From assembly GCF_030064165.1 (NCBI RefSeq), contig NZ_CP125947.1, positions 5,022,001-5,086,000 of the forward strand: a stretch of 64,000 nucleotides of DNA. The letters run 5' to 3'. This stretch comes from Comamonas resistens. GTDB lineage: Bacteria > Pseudomonadota > Gammaproteobacteria > Burkholderiales > Burkholderiaceae_C. This document shows positions 41,144 to 51,330 of the stretch, one piece after another; position 1 is the stretch's first letter; each line of letters starts with the position of its first letter. The position numbers and the translations under genes were made by a program. Below the pieces are notes generated by a model, which saw only the letters and a program-made list of their open reading frames with translations, was not told the origin of the DNA and made no database searches.

Positions 41144-41950
41144 CTAAGTACGGATTGCCGAGGAAGCCAGGGCCATGGTGTCGTCCGGCACCACGGGACC
41201 GGGCTGGCCGGCCCTGAAGCCCGACCACAGCAGGCTCAACCCCGACAGCACCAGCAAGCCGCAGACCAGCCACTCGACCAGCTTCCTGGGCAGGGCTGGC
41301 GGATGCCTGGCACTCCACCAGGTCACACCCGTCACCACCGGGAAGGCCAGGGCCGTCCAGCCAAAGACGGCCCAGTTCAGCTGCCCCTCCGCCGCCACCA
41401 TCACGGCGCGCAGCACCGAGCAGGTGACGAACATGGCGAACAGGCAGTGACGCACCAGCATGCGGTCCATGGGCTGGCGGTAGAGGTGATAGACCATGGG
41501 TGGGCCGGGCGTGGCAAACAACCCGCCCAGCAGGCCCGATGACACGCCGGCAAACCACAGTGCGCCCGGACCCGAGGGCTGCGCCAGTGCCTTCTTCTGC
41601 GTCAGCAGCAGAAGAGCGCACAGCACGATCACCACACCCAGCAACATGCGCAGGCCGCTCAGCGCATTGCCGCTGAGCCAGTGCAGCAAAAACACGCCGG
41701 CGATCACCCCCAGCACGCTGCTGATAAGCATGGGTTTGAGCAAGCTCCAGTCGGCCTCAAAGCGGTAGGCCCGCATATAGCTGACGCCGTTGACGATGGA
41801 CAGCAGACAGGCCACGTTGGCTGCATCGGCGATATCCATCAGATGGGTGGCACCGGCCACGCCGACAAAGATCAGACCAAAGGCGAAGCCTGTGAGGTTC
41901 TGGCAAAAGCTGGCCAGAGCGACCAGCGCCACAAAGAAAACAAGCTGCAT
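41144..41950 (-). CDS. TauE/SafE family sulfite exporter-like permease
   Basis: A 268-aa membrane protein of about eight helices in two repeats. It opens MQLVFFVALVALASFCQNLTGFAFGLIFVG; the second repeat contains GVSSGLLGGLFATPGPPMVYHLYRQP, the family's GxxxGxxxTxGPP signature. TauE/SafE proteins export small organic anions such as sulfite, sulfoacetate or similar. GGTGAGAG lies before the ATG at 41950. It is monocistronic and convergent with nothing; its neighbours give no functional hint. Confidence 0.88.
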   Translation of the reverse strand: MQLVFFVALVALASFCQNLTGFAFGLIFVGVAGATHLMDIADAANVACLLSIVNGVSYMRAYRFEADWSLLKPMLISSVLGVIAGVFLLHWLSGNALSGLRMLLGVVIVLCALLLLTQKKALAQPSGPGALWFAGVSSGLLGGLFATPGPPMVYHLYRQPMDRMLVRHCLFAMFVTCSVLRAVMVAAEGQLNWAVFGWTALAFPVVTGVTWWSARHPPALPRKLVEWLVCGLLVLSGLSLLWSGFRAGQPGPVVPDDTMALASSAIRT

Positions 41951-42080
41951 GCTCTCACCCGATGACGGCCACAAGAGAAAGTGTGGATTGGCACCCGGTT
42001 GCGCCAGTCAGAAAAACAAAAAGCATAGCAGATGCTTGCCATGGCAAGCATCCAGGCAAGCCACAAACAGCTCCCGAATC

Positions 42081-42123
42081 AATAGCTGGCAACGCCTGAT
42101 GAACAAGCGTCAGAACGCATTTT
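42081..42123. repeat. Dispersed palindromic repeat overlapping the end of the propeller gene
   Basis: AATAGCTGGCAACGCCTGATGAACAAGCGTCAGAACGC: an imperfect version of AGCTGnCAGCGCTT...AAGCGCT. The stop codon of the gene at 42110 lies inside it, so the repeat has supplied or replaced the gene's 3' end. Confidence 0.5.
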
Positions 42124-43150
42124 TTGCATCAACTACCTTGATCTGCTGCGCTGACCATTCCAGCAGTTGCTGACGTTGTTCGTGCCAGCCTTGGGGCGCG
42201 AAATCAGGCCAGTGGGCCAGCTGCTTGCGCGTGTCTACATTCCACAGCCAGCTCTGACCTTCACCCACCACCATCAGCCGTCCATTCACGCAATGCAGAT
42301 GCTGAGCGCGAGGCAGGTCAGGCATGGGCCAGACCTGTCCGCTGTGACCTTCATCGGGTCTGGGCACGTGAATATCGAAAATCACCACGCCCGGTGCGTA
42401 CATGCAGTCGGCAAATCCATCGTCATCCCAGTTGCCCACGTTCCAGATGGCGATGCGGGCATCGTCCAGCCACACACAGGGCTGGTTCCAACCCTCGCCC
42501 TGCGCAATGCGGCGGCGCGTGGGGCCATCTTCGGATTCCCAGCGGTTGCCATCGAGCCAGGCCGGCACAGACCACACGGTGGGAATGCCCACGGGCGCCC
42601 AGACCCAGCCATCGTCCAGCAGCCATTGCTGCGAAGGGCTGGGCAGCAAACGCCCGTGAAAATAGTCCAGATAGTGCGGCTGCCCGAACTCCAGTCCATC
42701 GCGCTCGGTCAGGTTCTCGCCCGTGGCGCAATCCATCGCGTCAAGCCGGTTCCAGTCCGTGCGATGAAGCAACACATCGCGCCCCTGATGCCGGGTGAAG
42801 GCGATGGAAAACGGTACTGTTCTGGGGTGATAGTCACCACCAAAAAGCTGTGCGGCAGGCTCGCCCGTACGCAAGTTCACCAGCACGCCAAACATGCCGC
42901 CATCATCGGCAATCACCGCATGGTCGCCACTGAGCGCGCAATGCACTTTGAAACCATGAGGCCAGTAAGGCGTGGGAGCCGTGGGCTCGGGCAGCTCCAG
43001 CTTTGCCAATTGCCGGCTCCGGCCACTGTCCAGATCCAGACCATGCAAGGCGCCATCTTCTGTCAGCAGCAGCAACTGCCCCCAGCTGGCCTGCGCGGTG
43101 CAGGCATGGACGATGGGCGAGTCTGGCCAGTCAATGCTGCGCAGGCTCAT
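42110..43150 (-). CDS. Uncharacterised beta-propeller-like protein
   Basis: A 346-aa soluble protein with no signal peptide. It has repeated segments of the type WGQLLLLTEDGALHGLDLDSG, LVNLRTGEPAAQL and SWLWNVDTRKQLAHWPDF. These suggest WD40/PQQ-like blades, many Trp/Asp turns (for example IWNVGNWDDDGFAD) and a display or monitoring role of unknown kind. I do not recognise the family. Its ATG overlaps the murU stop by four bases, so the two are co-translated. The 3' end runs into a dispersed repeat. Confidence 0.7.
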   Translation of the reverse strand: MSLRSIDWPDSPIVHACTAQASWGQLLLLTEDGALHGLDLDSGRSRQLAKLELPEPTAPTPYWPHGFKVHCALSGDHAVIADDGGMFGVLVNLRTGEPAAQLFGGDYHPRTVPFSIAFTRHQGRDVLLHRTDWNRLDAMDCATGENLTERDGLEFGQPHYLDYFHGRLLPSPSQQWLLDDGWVWAPVGIPTVWSVPAWLDGNRWESEDGPTRRRIAQGEGWNQPCVWLDDARIAIWNVGNWDDDGFADCMYAPGVVIFDIHVPRPDEGHSGQVWPMPDLPRAQHLHCVNGRLMVVGEGQSWLWNVDTRKQLAHWPDFAPQGWHEQRQQLLEWSAQQIKVVDAKNAF

Positions 43151-43875
43151 GCGGATTCGGTTTGATTGAGCTGGGCCAGCCGCTCGGGCGTGCCCACATC
43201 AACCCAGCGGCCGGTGTAAAGCGACGCGCCCACCAGACCATCGGCCATGGCACGGCGCAGCAGCGGGGCCAGCGGCGCGCGCAGGCCTTGGGGGTTTCCG
43301 GGCTCGACCTCAAACCAGGGCTGCGCAAACAGCTCTTTTTTCAATAGCGCAATAGTGCTATAGGTGTAGCGTGGTCGCTCATCATCAGCGGGCAGGTCCA
43401 GTGCCTTGCCATCGGCAAGGCCGAAGTCGCCACGCGGGTTGTGTGCGGGATTGGGCACCAGCCATAGATGGGCCAGTTCCTTGCTTTGGGCAAAGGCCTG
43501 CGCAGCCTCGGCAGGAAAGTGGAAGTCCGGCGCATAGACATCACCTGCGGCCAGCCAGAACACCTGGCCAAGCTGCGGCAATGCACGGCTGATGCCGCCT
43601 GCGGTCTCGAAGGCCTGCGCAGGCTCTTGCGAGTATGAAAGCGATAGCTGCTGACGCTTTTGCGCATTGGGCTCTAGCGCAAAAACACTGCCAAAGTACG
43701 TGGGAATCTGTTCGCCCAGCCAGCCGGTATTGATGACCGCGTGCTCAACACCTGCCGCTATCAGCGACTGCAGATGGTGCTGCAGCAGCGGCACACCCTG
43801 CACCTTGAGCAAGGGCTTGGGCGTGATATCGGTCAGCGGCCGCATGCGCTCGCCACGGCCTGCAGCCAGGAGCAT
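43147..43875 (-). CDS. murU: MurU-like nucleotidyltransferase with repeat-altered N-terminus
   Basis: A 242-aa NTP-transferase from ATG 43875. LLAAGRGERMRPLTDITPKPLL is the activation loop, INTGWLGEQI, ETAGGISRALPQLG and the metal Asp in LAAGDVYAPDF follow, and WVDVGTPERLAQL ends the fold. This matches N-acetylmuramate-1-phosphate uridylyltransferase of the peptidoglycan recycling bypass. MurU normally begins MKAMxLAAG; here the MKA codons read VFA because a 95-bp repeat abuts them. Translation may start at 43875, or at 44052 through the repeat. A further repeat copy seems to add ~10 residues (LEPNAQKRQQ) near residue 83. No amgK is adjacent. Confidence 0.75.
   Translation of the reverse strand: MLLAAGRGERMRPLTDITPKPLLKVQGVPLLQHHLQSLIAAGVEHAVINTGWLGEQIPTYFGSVFALEPNAQKRQQLSLSYSQEPAQAFETAGGISRALPQLGQVFWLAAGDVYAPDFHFPAEAAQAFAQSKELAHLWLVPNPAHNPRGDFGLADGKALDLPADDERPRYTYSTIALLKKELFAQPWFEVEPGNPQGLRAPLAPLLRRAMADGLVGASLYTGRWVDVGTPERLAQLNQTESA
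43638..43685. repeat. Dispersed palindromic repeat inside murU
   Basis: GAAAGCGATAGCTGCTGACGC and then TTTTGCGCATTGGGCTCTAGCGC: the GATAGCTGCnGACGCTT unit of the intergenic family, here in frame in a coding region. It encodes an insertion between the GS and LSLSYS segments of the nucleotidyltransferase. Confidence 0.55.
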
Positions 43876-43887
43876 TGCAAAAACTTG

Positions 43888-43982
43888 CCCCCCCTGAGTG
43901 GCTGCGCCGCTTCCCCCCAGGGGGTCGACACCCTCGCTGTGGGACGGCGCGGCCGGCCTAGGCCCTTGCTCGGTGTCCCTGG
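43888..43982. repeat. CCCCCTGAG...CTCGGTGTCCCTGG dispersed repeat, copy C (inverted)
   Basis: Inverted copy of the unit at 15709-15787 and 37044-37134: CCCCCCTGAGTGGCTGCG, CTTCCCCCCAGGGGG, GACACCCTCGCTGTGGGAC and CCCTTGCTCGGTGTCCCTGG. It ends a dozen bases from the first conserved codon of murU. It appears to have displaced that gene's native start and leader. Confidence 0.75.
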
Positions 43983-44186
43983 CTTGGGGCGCGTCCTGAG
44001 TTGGAGCCACCAGCGATGACACAGCGGGTTTTGTAGAGTCTTGGGAAGTCATGAAAAATGGAATTGAACGGCCGGTTTCTGGGGTTGCACTGTAGAGCAT
44101 TGACCCGCACTGCACCTGCGAAAATTTCCCCTCCTTTAAAATGATGGGCTTCCCCCGAATAACACCCTCCTTTACGGAGCGCCCTG

Positions 44187-46232
44187 ATGGCCAACACTCA
44201 ACAAATGGCGAATGCGATCCGCGCACTCGCAATGGATGCCGTTCAACAAGCCAACTCCGGTCACCCCGGCGCCCCCATGGGCATGGCCGATATGGCCGTG
44301 GCACTGTGGAGCCGCCACCTCCAGCACAACCCCGTGAACCCTCACTGGGCCAACCGTGACCGTTTCATCCTGTCGAACGGCCATGGCTCCATGCTGATTT
44401 ATTCGCTGCTGCATCTCAGCGGCTACAACCTGCCCATCGAAGAGCTGAAGAACTTCCGCCAGCTGCACAGCAAGACTGCCGGCCACCCCGAAGTGGGCGT
44501 GACTCCCGGCGTGGAAACCACCACCGGCCCTCTGGGCCAGGGCATCACCAATGCCGTGGGCTTTGCCCTGGCCGAAAAGCTGCTGGCCGCCGAGTTCAAC
44601 CAGCCCAAGCACGAGATCGTGGATCACCACACCTTCGTGTTCATGGGTGACGGCTGCCTGATGGAAGGCATCTCGCATGAAGCCGCCGCACTGGCTGGCG
44701 CCTGGAAGCTGAACAAGCTGATCGCCCTGTGGGACGACAACGGCATCTCCATCGACGGCCAGGTCGCTCCCTGGTTCGGCGACAACACGCCTGCCCGTTT
44801 TGAAGCCTATGGCTGGAACGTGATCCGCGATGTGGACGGCCACAACGTGGACGCCGTGGACAAGGCCATCGCTGCCGCCAAGAAGAGCGCCGACAAGCCC
44901 ACGCTGATCTGCTGCAAGACCCACATCGGCAAGGGCTCGCCCAACCGTCAGGACACTTCCAAGGCCCATGGCGAGCCTCTGGGCGCCGAAGAAATCGCGC
45001 TGACCCGCGCGGCTCTGGGCTGGACTTATGGTCCCTTCGAAATCCCCGCCGATGTCTACACCGACTGGGATGCCAAGGACCAGGGCGCCAAGGCCGAAGC
45101 CGCATGGAACGACAAGTTCGCAGCCTACGCCAAGGCCTTCCCCGAGCAAGCCGCCGACTTCACACGCCGCATGGCTGGCGAGCTGCCAACCAACTTCGGT
45201 GAAATCGCCGCCAAGATCGCTTCCGACGCCCATGACGCAGGCGCCACCGTGGCCAGCCGCAAGGCCAGCCAGCTGGCTCTGGAAGGCCTGACGGCAGCCC
45301 TGCCCGAGCTGCTGGGCGGCTCCGCCGACCTGACAGGCTCCAACCTGACCAACACCAAGTCCACTCCCGCTTTCCGCGTGGACGCCAAGGGTGCCGTGGT
45401 CAAGACCGAAGACGGCAAGATCGGCCGCCACATCAACTACGGTGTGCGCGAGTTCGGCATGGCCGCCATCATGAACGGCGTGGCGCTGCATGGCGGTTTC
45501 ATCCCCTACGGCGGCACCTTCCTGACCTTCTCCGACTACAGCCGCAACGCCATCCGCATGGCGGCCCTGATGAAGCAGCGCGTGATCCACGTCTTCACGC
45601 ACGACTCCATCGGCCTGGGCGAAGACGGCCCCACCCACCAGTCCATCGAGCACGCCGCTTCGCTGCGCCTGATCCCCGGTCTGGACGTGTGGCGCCCCGC
45701 CGACACCACGGAAACCGCCGTGGCCTGGACCGTGGCCCTGAGCCAGAAGAACAAGCCCACAGCCATGCTGCTGAGCCGCCAGAACCTGGCTTACTCGCCC
45801 AAGTCCGAAGACGCGCTGGACAATATCGCCAACGGCGCCTATGTGCTGAGCGAGCCCAAGGACATCGGTTTCAAGAAGAAGGCCCAGGCCGTCATCATCG
45901 CCACCGGCTCCGAAGTGCAACTGGCCATGGCCGCGCAGAAGCTGCTGGCCGAGCGCAAGATCGCCGTGCGCGTGGTCTCCATGCCCAGCACCACGACCTT
46001 CGACAAGCAGGATATGAAGTACAAGAAGGCCGTGCTGCCCGCAGGCCTGCCCCGCGTGGCCGTGGAAATGGGTGTGACCGACTTCTGGTGGAAGTACGGT
46101 TGCGACGCCGTGGTCGGCATCGACACCTACGGCGAGTCCGCTCCCGCAGGCGTGCTGTTCAAGCACTTCGGCTTCACCGCCGAGAACGTGGCCGACACCG
46201 TGCAGGTCGCTCTGCAGAACGCTGCCAAGTAA
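44187..46232 (+). CDS. tkt: Transketolase
   Basis: A 681-aa ThDP enzyme of usual length. The N-terminal domain opens with [19 protein letters not shown] and [14 protein letters not shown]; the ThDP/metal motif is [34 protein letters not shown]. The middle domain holds [17 protein letters not shown] (catalytic Glu) and [16 protein letters not shown]. It transfers two-carbon ketol units in the pentose phosphate and Calvin-type pathways. CGGAG lies before the ATG. A terminator follows immediately. It is divergent from murU. Confidence 0.96.
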   Translation: MANTQQMANAIRALAMDAVQQANSGHPGAPMGMADMAVALWSRHLQHNPVNPHWANRDRFILSNGHGSMLIYSLLHLSGYNLPIEELKNFRQLHSKTAGHPEVGVTPGVETTTGPLGQGITNAVGFALAEKLLAAEFNQPKHEIVDHHTFVFMGDGCLMEGISHEAAALAGAWKLNKLIALWDDNGISIDGQVAPWFGDNTPARFEAYGWNVIRDVDGHNVDAVDKAIAAAKKSADKPTLICCKTHIGKGSPNRQDTSKAHGEPLGAEEIALTRAALGWTYGPFEIPADVYTDWDAKDQGAKAEAAWNDKFAAYAKAFPEQAADFTRRMAGELPTNFGEIAAKIASDAHDAGATVASRKASQLALEGLTAALPELLGGSADLTGSNLTNTKSTPAFRVDAKGAVVKTEDGKIGRHINYGVREFGMAAIMNGVALHGGFIPYGGTFLTFSDYSRNAIRMAALMKQRVIHVFTHDSIGLGEDGPTHQSIEHAASLRLIPGLDVWRPADTTETAVAWTVALSQKNKPTAMLLSRQNLAYSPKSEDALDNIANGAYVLSEPKDIGFKKKAQAVIIATGSEVQLAMAAQKLLAERKIAVRVVSMPSTTTFDKQDMKYKKAVLPAGLPRVAVEMGVTDFWWKYGCDAVVGIDTYGESAPAGVLFKHFGFTAENVADTVQVALQNAAK

Positions 46233-46234
46233 GC

Positions 46235-46259
46235 AAAAGGGGCCTAGTGCCCCTTTTTT
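46235..46259 (+). terminator. Rho-independent terminator of tkt
   Basis: AAAAGGGGC (46235-46243), loop CTAGT, GCCCC (46249-46253) and six T's, three bases after the tkt stop. Confidence 0.9.
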
Positions 46260-46267
46260 CCAGCTGA

Positions 46268-47371
<1,104 letters not shown>

Positions 47372-47401
47372 TCCTCGCGGATTACAAGCCAAAACCGGCT
47401 C

Positions 47402-47437
47402 TGGCGCTTATCTGATAAGCGCCAATAGCTATCAAAA
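47402..47437. repeat. Dispersed palindromic repeat after gap
   Basis: TGGCGCTTATC, T, GATAAGCGCCA (11-bp perfect arms, 47402-47424), followed by ATAGCTATCAAAAA. It is one of the cleanest copies of the family, placed between the gap stop and its terminator. Confidence 0.7.
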
Positions 47438-47468
47438 AGCCAGCATCGGCAACGATGCTGGCTTTTTT
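47438..47468 (+). terminator. Rho-independent terminator of gap
   Basis: AGCCAGCATCG, loop GCAA, CGATGCTGGCT (47438-47463) followed by TTTTTT. Confidence 0.92.
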
Positions 47469-47650
47469 GTTGCGCGTCCCTCAGTACGCGTCAAAGGCAG
47501 AAAACGGAGGCTGCGCTACAGTCGGCAACAATTTCATGGCTTACACCAATCAGGTTCAGGCAAGAGCTTCGCCTCAGGGCTGCAGTCCTTGGTGCATCCC
47601 TGTTTGCCTAGGTCCTCAACTTCTCGTGCGTCGATTTTTGCCGCCCATTC

Positions 47651-49153
47651 ATGTTTCTTGCCATTCCTCTTGAGAACAAGCCTTCATGGCGCAGCCCGCC
47701 CTGGATGACGGTGCTGCTCATCGTCATCAACTGCCTGATCTTCTGGGGCTGGCAAGCACCCGAGGAAAAAGTGGTGGAGCGCGCGGCGCAGGTCTATGCC
47801 AAGACGGATCTGCCAGCCATCGAGCTGCCGCCGTTTCTGGCTCACCTCAAGGAGCAGTCCGCACAGGACAACGCCCGTTATGAGCGCAGCGTGCTACAGG
47901 CTGCAGCAGCGCTGTACAAGCAAAAGGCTTATGGGCAGCTCTATGCGCTGATGTGGCAGGAAAAGAGGTTTCGCCAGCGCCTGCTGACTGGTCAGATCAT
48001 CACGACCAGCCACCCCCGACATGCCGAGTGGCAGACCGCACGCAAGCAGTTTGCGCCACTGGAGCCACGCAGCAGTTTTACCGAACGCTGGTCCATGAGC
48101 TATGAGCCGGGCGCGGGCTGGCAGCCGTTGCAGGCCTTCACCTCCATCTTTCTGCACGGCAGCACCAGCCATCTGCTGGGCAATATGGTGTTTCTGTTCC
48201 TGTTCGGCTTCACGCTGGAACTCGCCCTGGGCTCCTTCACCTATCTGGCTTTTTACGTGGTCGGCGGTGTGGGGGCGTCGCTGTTTGCGCTGATGTTCTA
48301 TGCCGGCATGGGCGGCTACGGCCTGGGGGCCTCGGGCGCGATTTCAGCGCTGATGGCCATGTATGCGGTGATGTACCGCATGCGGCGCATACGCTTTTTC
48401 TACATGCTGCTGTTCTACTTCAACTACGCCACCTGGCCGGCCCTGGTCATGCTGCCGGTGTGGATGGGGGTGGAGCTGCTCCAGCACCTGTGGGGCGGCA
48501 AGCAGGTGGCCTATATGGCTCACTTTGGTGGCCTGCTGACGGGGGCCGTGCTGATGTGGGTCTATATGCGCTTGCAGACGGTGGAGGCTCCCGTCAACGA
48601 AGAGGAACTGGCCAGGGCCGCCGCAAAGCCGCTGACCGATGCCGTGGCCCGTGCGCAGCGCCTTACTGACGCCCTGGATTTCGGCCGTGCGGCGCCAGCC
48701 TGGCGGGAGGCCGCGCGGCTGGCCCCCAGGGACCCTGCCATTCTGAAGGCCTGGTTCGAAAGCGCCCGTCATCACCCTGGCGGTGAGGACTTTCATGGCG
48801 CGGCGCGACTGATCTTCAAGCTGCCCGCCACCACCGATGCCGAGCGGCAGCTGCAGCTCTCCAGCTACCGCAGCTACCGCCAGCGCGCCAAGCCCGGCAT
48901 GCGCATCAGCGCAGACACCATGCATGGCCTGGTGCGCAGCTTTGTGCGCATAGGCGCCCTGCCAGAAGCCGAGAAGCTGTGCCAGTCTCTGCAGCAGGCT
49001 TCGGACCATCCGCACTGGCCCGCGACCTTGTTGCTGCTGGTCAATGGCATGGCCCAGTCCGGTCAGACACAGCAGGCCCGGGCCTGGCTGCCGGCATTGC
49101 AGCAAATAGCACCGCAGGACCCGGTGACCCGCTGGCTGGCCCTGCAAAGTTGA
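47651..49153 (+). CDS. Rhomboid-family intramembrane protease with C-terminal TPR-like domain
   Basis: A 500-aa protein. TM1 is ~18-34, followed by a large ~125-residue extracytoplasmic loop. The rhomboid core has FLHGSTSHLLGNMVFLFLFG (His/Asn oxyanion helix), GLGASGAISALMAMYAV (GxSG, catalytic Ser) and VAYMAHFGGLLTGAVL (catalytic His). After the sixth helix (~315) about 185 residues of soluble helical repeats follow (ALDFGRAAPAWREAARLAPRDPAILKAW and so on), resembling TPRs. Typical bacterial rhomboids lack both the long loop and the tail. Substrate unknown. The start follows no strong ribosome-binding site. Confidence 0.88.
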   Translation: MFLAIPLENKPSWRSPPWMTVLLIVINCLIFWGWQAPEEKVVERAAQVYAKTDLPAIELPPFLAHLKEQSAQDNARYERSVLQAAAALYKQKAYGQLYALMWQEKRFRQRLLTGQIITTSHPRHAEWQTARKQFAPLEPRSSFTERWSMSYEPGAGWQPLQAFTSIFLHGSTSHLLGNMVFLFLFGFTLELALGSFTYLAFYVVGGVGASLFALMFYAGMGGYGLGASGAISALMAMYAVMYRMRRIRFFYMLLFYFNYATWPALVMLPVWMGVELLQHLWGGKQVAYMAHFGGLLTGAVLMWVYMRLQTVEAPVNEEELARAAAKPLTDAVARAQRLTDALDFGRAAPAWREAARLAPRDPAILKAWFESARHHPGGEDFHGAARLIFKLPATTDAERQLQLSSYRSYRQRAKPGMRISADTMHGLVRSFVRIGALPEAEKLCQSLQQASDHPHWPATLLLLVNGMAQSGQTQQARAWLPALQQIAPQDPVTRWLALQS

Positions 49154-49155
49154 AA

Positions 49156-50568
49156 TTACGCGCCTGCCCCGCCGCCAGGCTTTGCACCCAGCTGTTCCAG
49201 CTCGTCACGCAACACCCATTCCACCTCCCGGGTAGAGGCATGCTCGGGAAAGAGCTGCTTCATGCGCATATAGACATGGACGCCTTGCATGGGCTGGTCC
49301 AGGCCTTGCTTGTAGGCTCGCACCACCAGCTCCAGCATGGACGGAACCAGTGCACTGCCTGCAAAGCGCTTTTCAAAGTTCTTGCCCAGAATCAGCACAT
49401 ATTTGGGCTTGCCTGCCTGCCATGCCTGCTGCGCCAGCTCGTGGCTGGCCTGGGCCGAGGCCAGCTGAAAATCCGGCTTGCGCTTGACGCAGCTGACCCA
49501 GGCCTCCAGTGCCTCGCTGGCTCGCTGCTGGGCCATCAGCATCGGAATGAAGCTCTGTCCAAGATCGGCCAGCGCATCGCCCTTCTCGGTAAGCTTGAGC
49601 ACGCGGAAATAGCGGCGCTGATCGGGCAGGCTCTCCTGGTCCTCACGCCACCATTCACGCGCCTGATTCACGGCCTCGTCCATCCTGTTGTCCTGCACCA
49701 GCCGGGCGATTGCGGTGTCCCGGCGCTTGGACTCCTGCTCCCTGGGGTCCATCTGAATCGTGGCCACACCCTCGGGGGCCTGCACAGGGTCGATATCCAA
49801 TGCCGCATGGTGCTGGTACATGACATAGCCAATCATGGCTGCCATGACCCAGGTGAAGTAAATCAACGCAAAACACACCAGGGGCAAAACCACTGCAGGC
49901 TTGCCGACCTTGAGCAGCATTTCCACCACCATGGGTGAGCCCTGCTGCAGCAGAAACAGGAAAAAGCACAGCAGCAAATAGGATTTGCCGATACCGAAAA
50001 TCGTGGCCAGCAGCTCAAAGGGATTGATGGCCGAACTCAGACTATGGGTATTGATCAATACCATCCAGGTCGCCGGAATCAGGAATGCCACGATCAGATT
50101 GGCAATCACGCCCAGCGTCAAACTGCTGCTCGCCAGAAAACCGATCAACAGGCCAAAGACAAACAGCACGCCAAAGAATTTCCACGGCAGCCATTTCCAG
50201 CCGGGGTCCTCCTGGTCGCGGCGGAAATCAGAGCTGTGGGTAATGCCGCGCGAAGCGAATGCAGACACCTTGAATGCATAGCGGCTGACGGCCAGCATCA
50301 AACCCAGCCCCACCGCAATCGCGCCGAGCAGGCCAAATGTCAGGCCATAGCTGCATACAGACAGCACCAGAGCAAAAATCAGCGGCTCGGTCTGCAGCGG
50401 AAAGAGAAAGAAACTGTTGATCTTCTGCCAGAAAGGTGGGATTTTCCATTCAGAGGAATCTTGCGCCTGTCTGGCTCCGCGTATGGAATTCAATGCTTTC
50501 TCCCCGCTCTTTTTTCTCAAAGGTTGCGCCATACGCCTGCCGGCCCAGTCCCTCAATACCGCAGACAT
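49156..50568 (-). CDS. Uncharacterised membrane protein with C-terminal helical repeats
   Basis: A 470-aa protein, convergent with the rhomboid gene (stops two bases apart). The N-terminal ~55 residues are basic and soluble. Six or so membrane segments occupy ~60-290 (TEPLIFALVLSVCSYGLTFGLLGAIAVGLG and later ones). A cytoplasmic ~190-residue helical region follows (TAIARLVQDNRMDEAVNQAREWWREDQ), reminiscent of TPR modules. I do not recognise a named family. Start uncertain: ATG 50568 or 50529. Its adjacency to a rhomboid with a similar soluble tail may be functional. Confidence 0.65.
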   Translation of the reverse strand: MSAVLRDWAGRRMAQPLRKKSGEKALNSIRGARQAQDSSEWKIPPFWQKINSFFLFPLQTEPLIFALVLSVCSYGLTFGLLGAIAVGLGLMLAVSRYAFKVSAFASRGITHSSDFRRDQEDPGWKWLPWKFFGVLFVFGLLIGFLASSSLTLGVIANLIVAFLIPATWMVLINTHSLSSAINPFELLATIFGIGKSYLLLCFFLFLLQQGSPMVVEMLLKVGKPAVVLPLVCFALIYFTWVMAAMIGYVMYQHHAALDIDPVQAPEGVATIQMDPREQESKRRDTAIARLVQDNRMDEAVNQAREWWREDQESLPDQRRYFRVLKLTEKGDALADLGQSFIPMLMAQQRASEALEAWVSCVKRKPDFQLASAQASHELAQQAWQAGKPKYVLILGKNFEKRFAGSALVPSMLELVVRAYKQGLDQPMQGVHVYMRMKQLFPEHASTREVEWVLRDELEQLGAKPGGGAGA

Positions 50569-50778
50569 GGCTTTGCCCGAATTCTGAATCACGGGCCTGC
50601 CGGAATTTTCGGCAATCACCGTGAATCATCACGGTTTATGGATTTTCACGGCCATGGCCCCGGCAGATATTTCGATATTGCGCCAGAGCAACCCAAAGCC
50701 ATCTGCCGCATTACCTTGGCAGACTGCGGACAAGCATGCAGCACGTAAAGTGTTCGCTGTTTGATGGAGATAAAACCA

Positions 50779-51195
50779 ATGATTCATAACGCGCACGCAA
50801 AAAGCGGCGACCAGCCCTACCGCGTCACCCTGACCGATGAGCAAGGCCATACCTGGCATGCCGATGAACCCGTGGCCGACGGCGGTGCCGATACCGCACC
50901 AACACCCATGCAGCTCGTGCTCTCGGGCCTGGGAGCCTGCACAGCCATCACATTGCAGATGTATGCAGCTCGCAAGCAATGGCCGCTGAGCTACGTGGAG
51001 GTAGATCTCAGGCTCAACGCCGAAGGCAAGCCAGCCGACGGCAACCAGATCACGCGCAGCATTACGCTGCATGGCGCTCTGGATGAGGAACAGCGCCAGC
51101 GCCTGCTGCAGATTGCCAATGCCTGCCCCGTGCACAAGCTGCTGGAGGGCAAGGTTTCCATTCCCACTGCCTTGGCTGAAACCGAGCAGGCATGA
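50779..51195 (+). CDS. OsmC-family peroxiredoxin-like protein
   Basis: A 138-aa OsmC/Ohr-fold protein. The two reactive cysteines are in LVLSGLGACTAITLQMYAARK and ANACPVHKLLEGKV, with the helix-swapped arrangement of the family. It may reduce organic hydroperoxides. GGAGA lies eight bases before the ATG at 50779; an ATG 15 bases earlier is possible. A palindromic C/G hairpin downstream likely terminates it. Confidence 0.9.
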   Translation: MIHNAHAKSGDQPYRVTLTDEQGHTWHADEPVADGGADTAPTPMQLVLSGLGACTAITLQMYAARKQWPLSYVEVDLRLNAEGKPADGNQITRSITLHGALDEEQRQRLLQIANACPVHKLLEGKVSIPTALAETEQA

Positions 51196-51199
51196 AAAT

Positions 51200-51275
51200 G
51201 GCCCCCACGCTTCCTCGCTTCGCGTAGTGCGCAGCCCCCCGAGGGGGGGTTTTCACCTTGGGGCGGCCCGGCGAT
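51200..51275. repeat. GCCCCCACGCTT...GCGGCCCGGCG dispersed repeat with terminator hairpin
   Basis: A separate repeat type: GGCCCCCACGCTTCCTCGC, TTCGCGTAGTGCGCAGCC, CCCCCC-GAG-GGGGGG and CTTGGGGCGGCCCGGCG. I recall this unit from Comamonas and Acidovorax intergenic regions. The CCCCCC/GGGGGG hairpin at 51235-51249 followed by TTTT would terminate the OsmC gene. Confidence 0.6.
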
Positions 51276-51279
51276 GAAA

Positions 51280-51307
51280 AAAGCCCTGCAATCACTTGCA
51301 GGGCTTT
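51280..51307 (-). terminator. Rho-independent terminator of the 93-aa protein gene
   Basis: AAAGCCCTGCA and TGCAGGGCTTT (51280-51307), with additional A's at 51277-51282 providing the T run on the minus strand. Confidence 0.85.
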
Positions 51308-51330
51308 GCTCATCGGCGCATGTAATCCGA

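Noticed and set aside
47455..47673. A 72-codon frame between gap and the rhomboid gene
   Set aside because: It starts within the gap terminator and overlaps the rhomboid start, with no recognisable motif.
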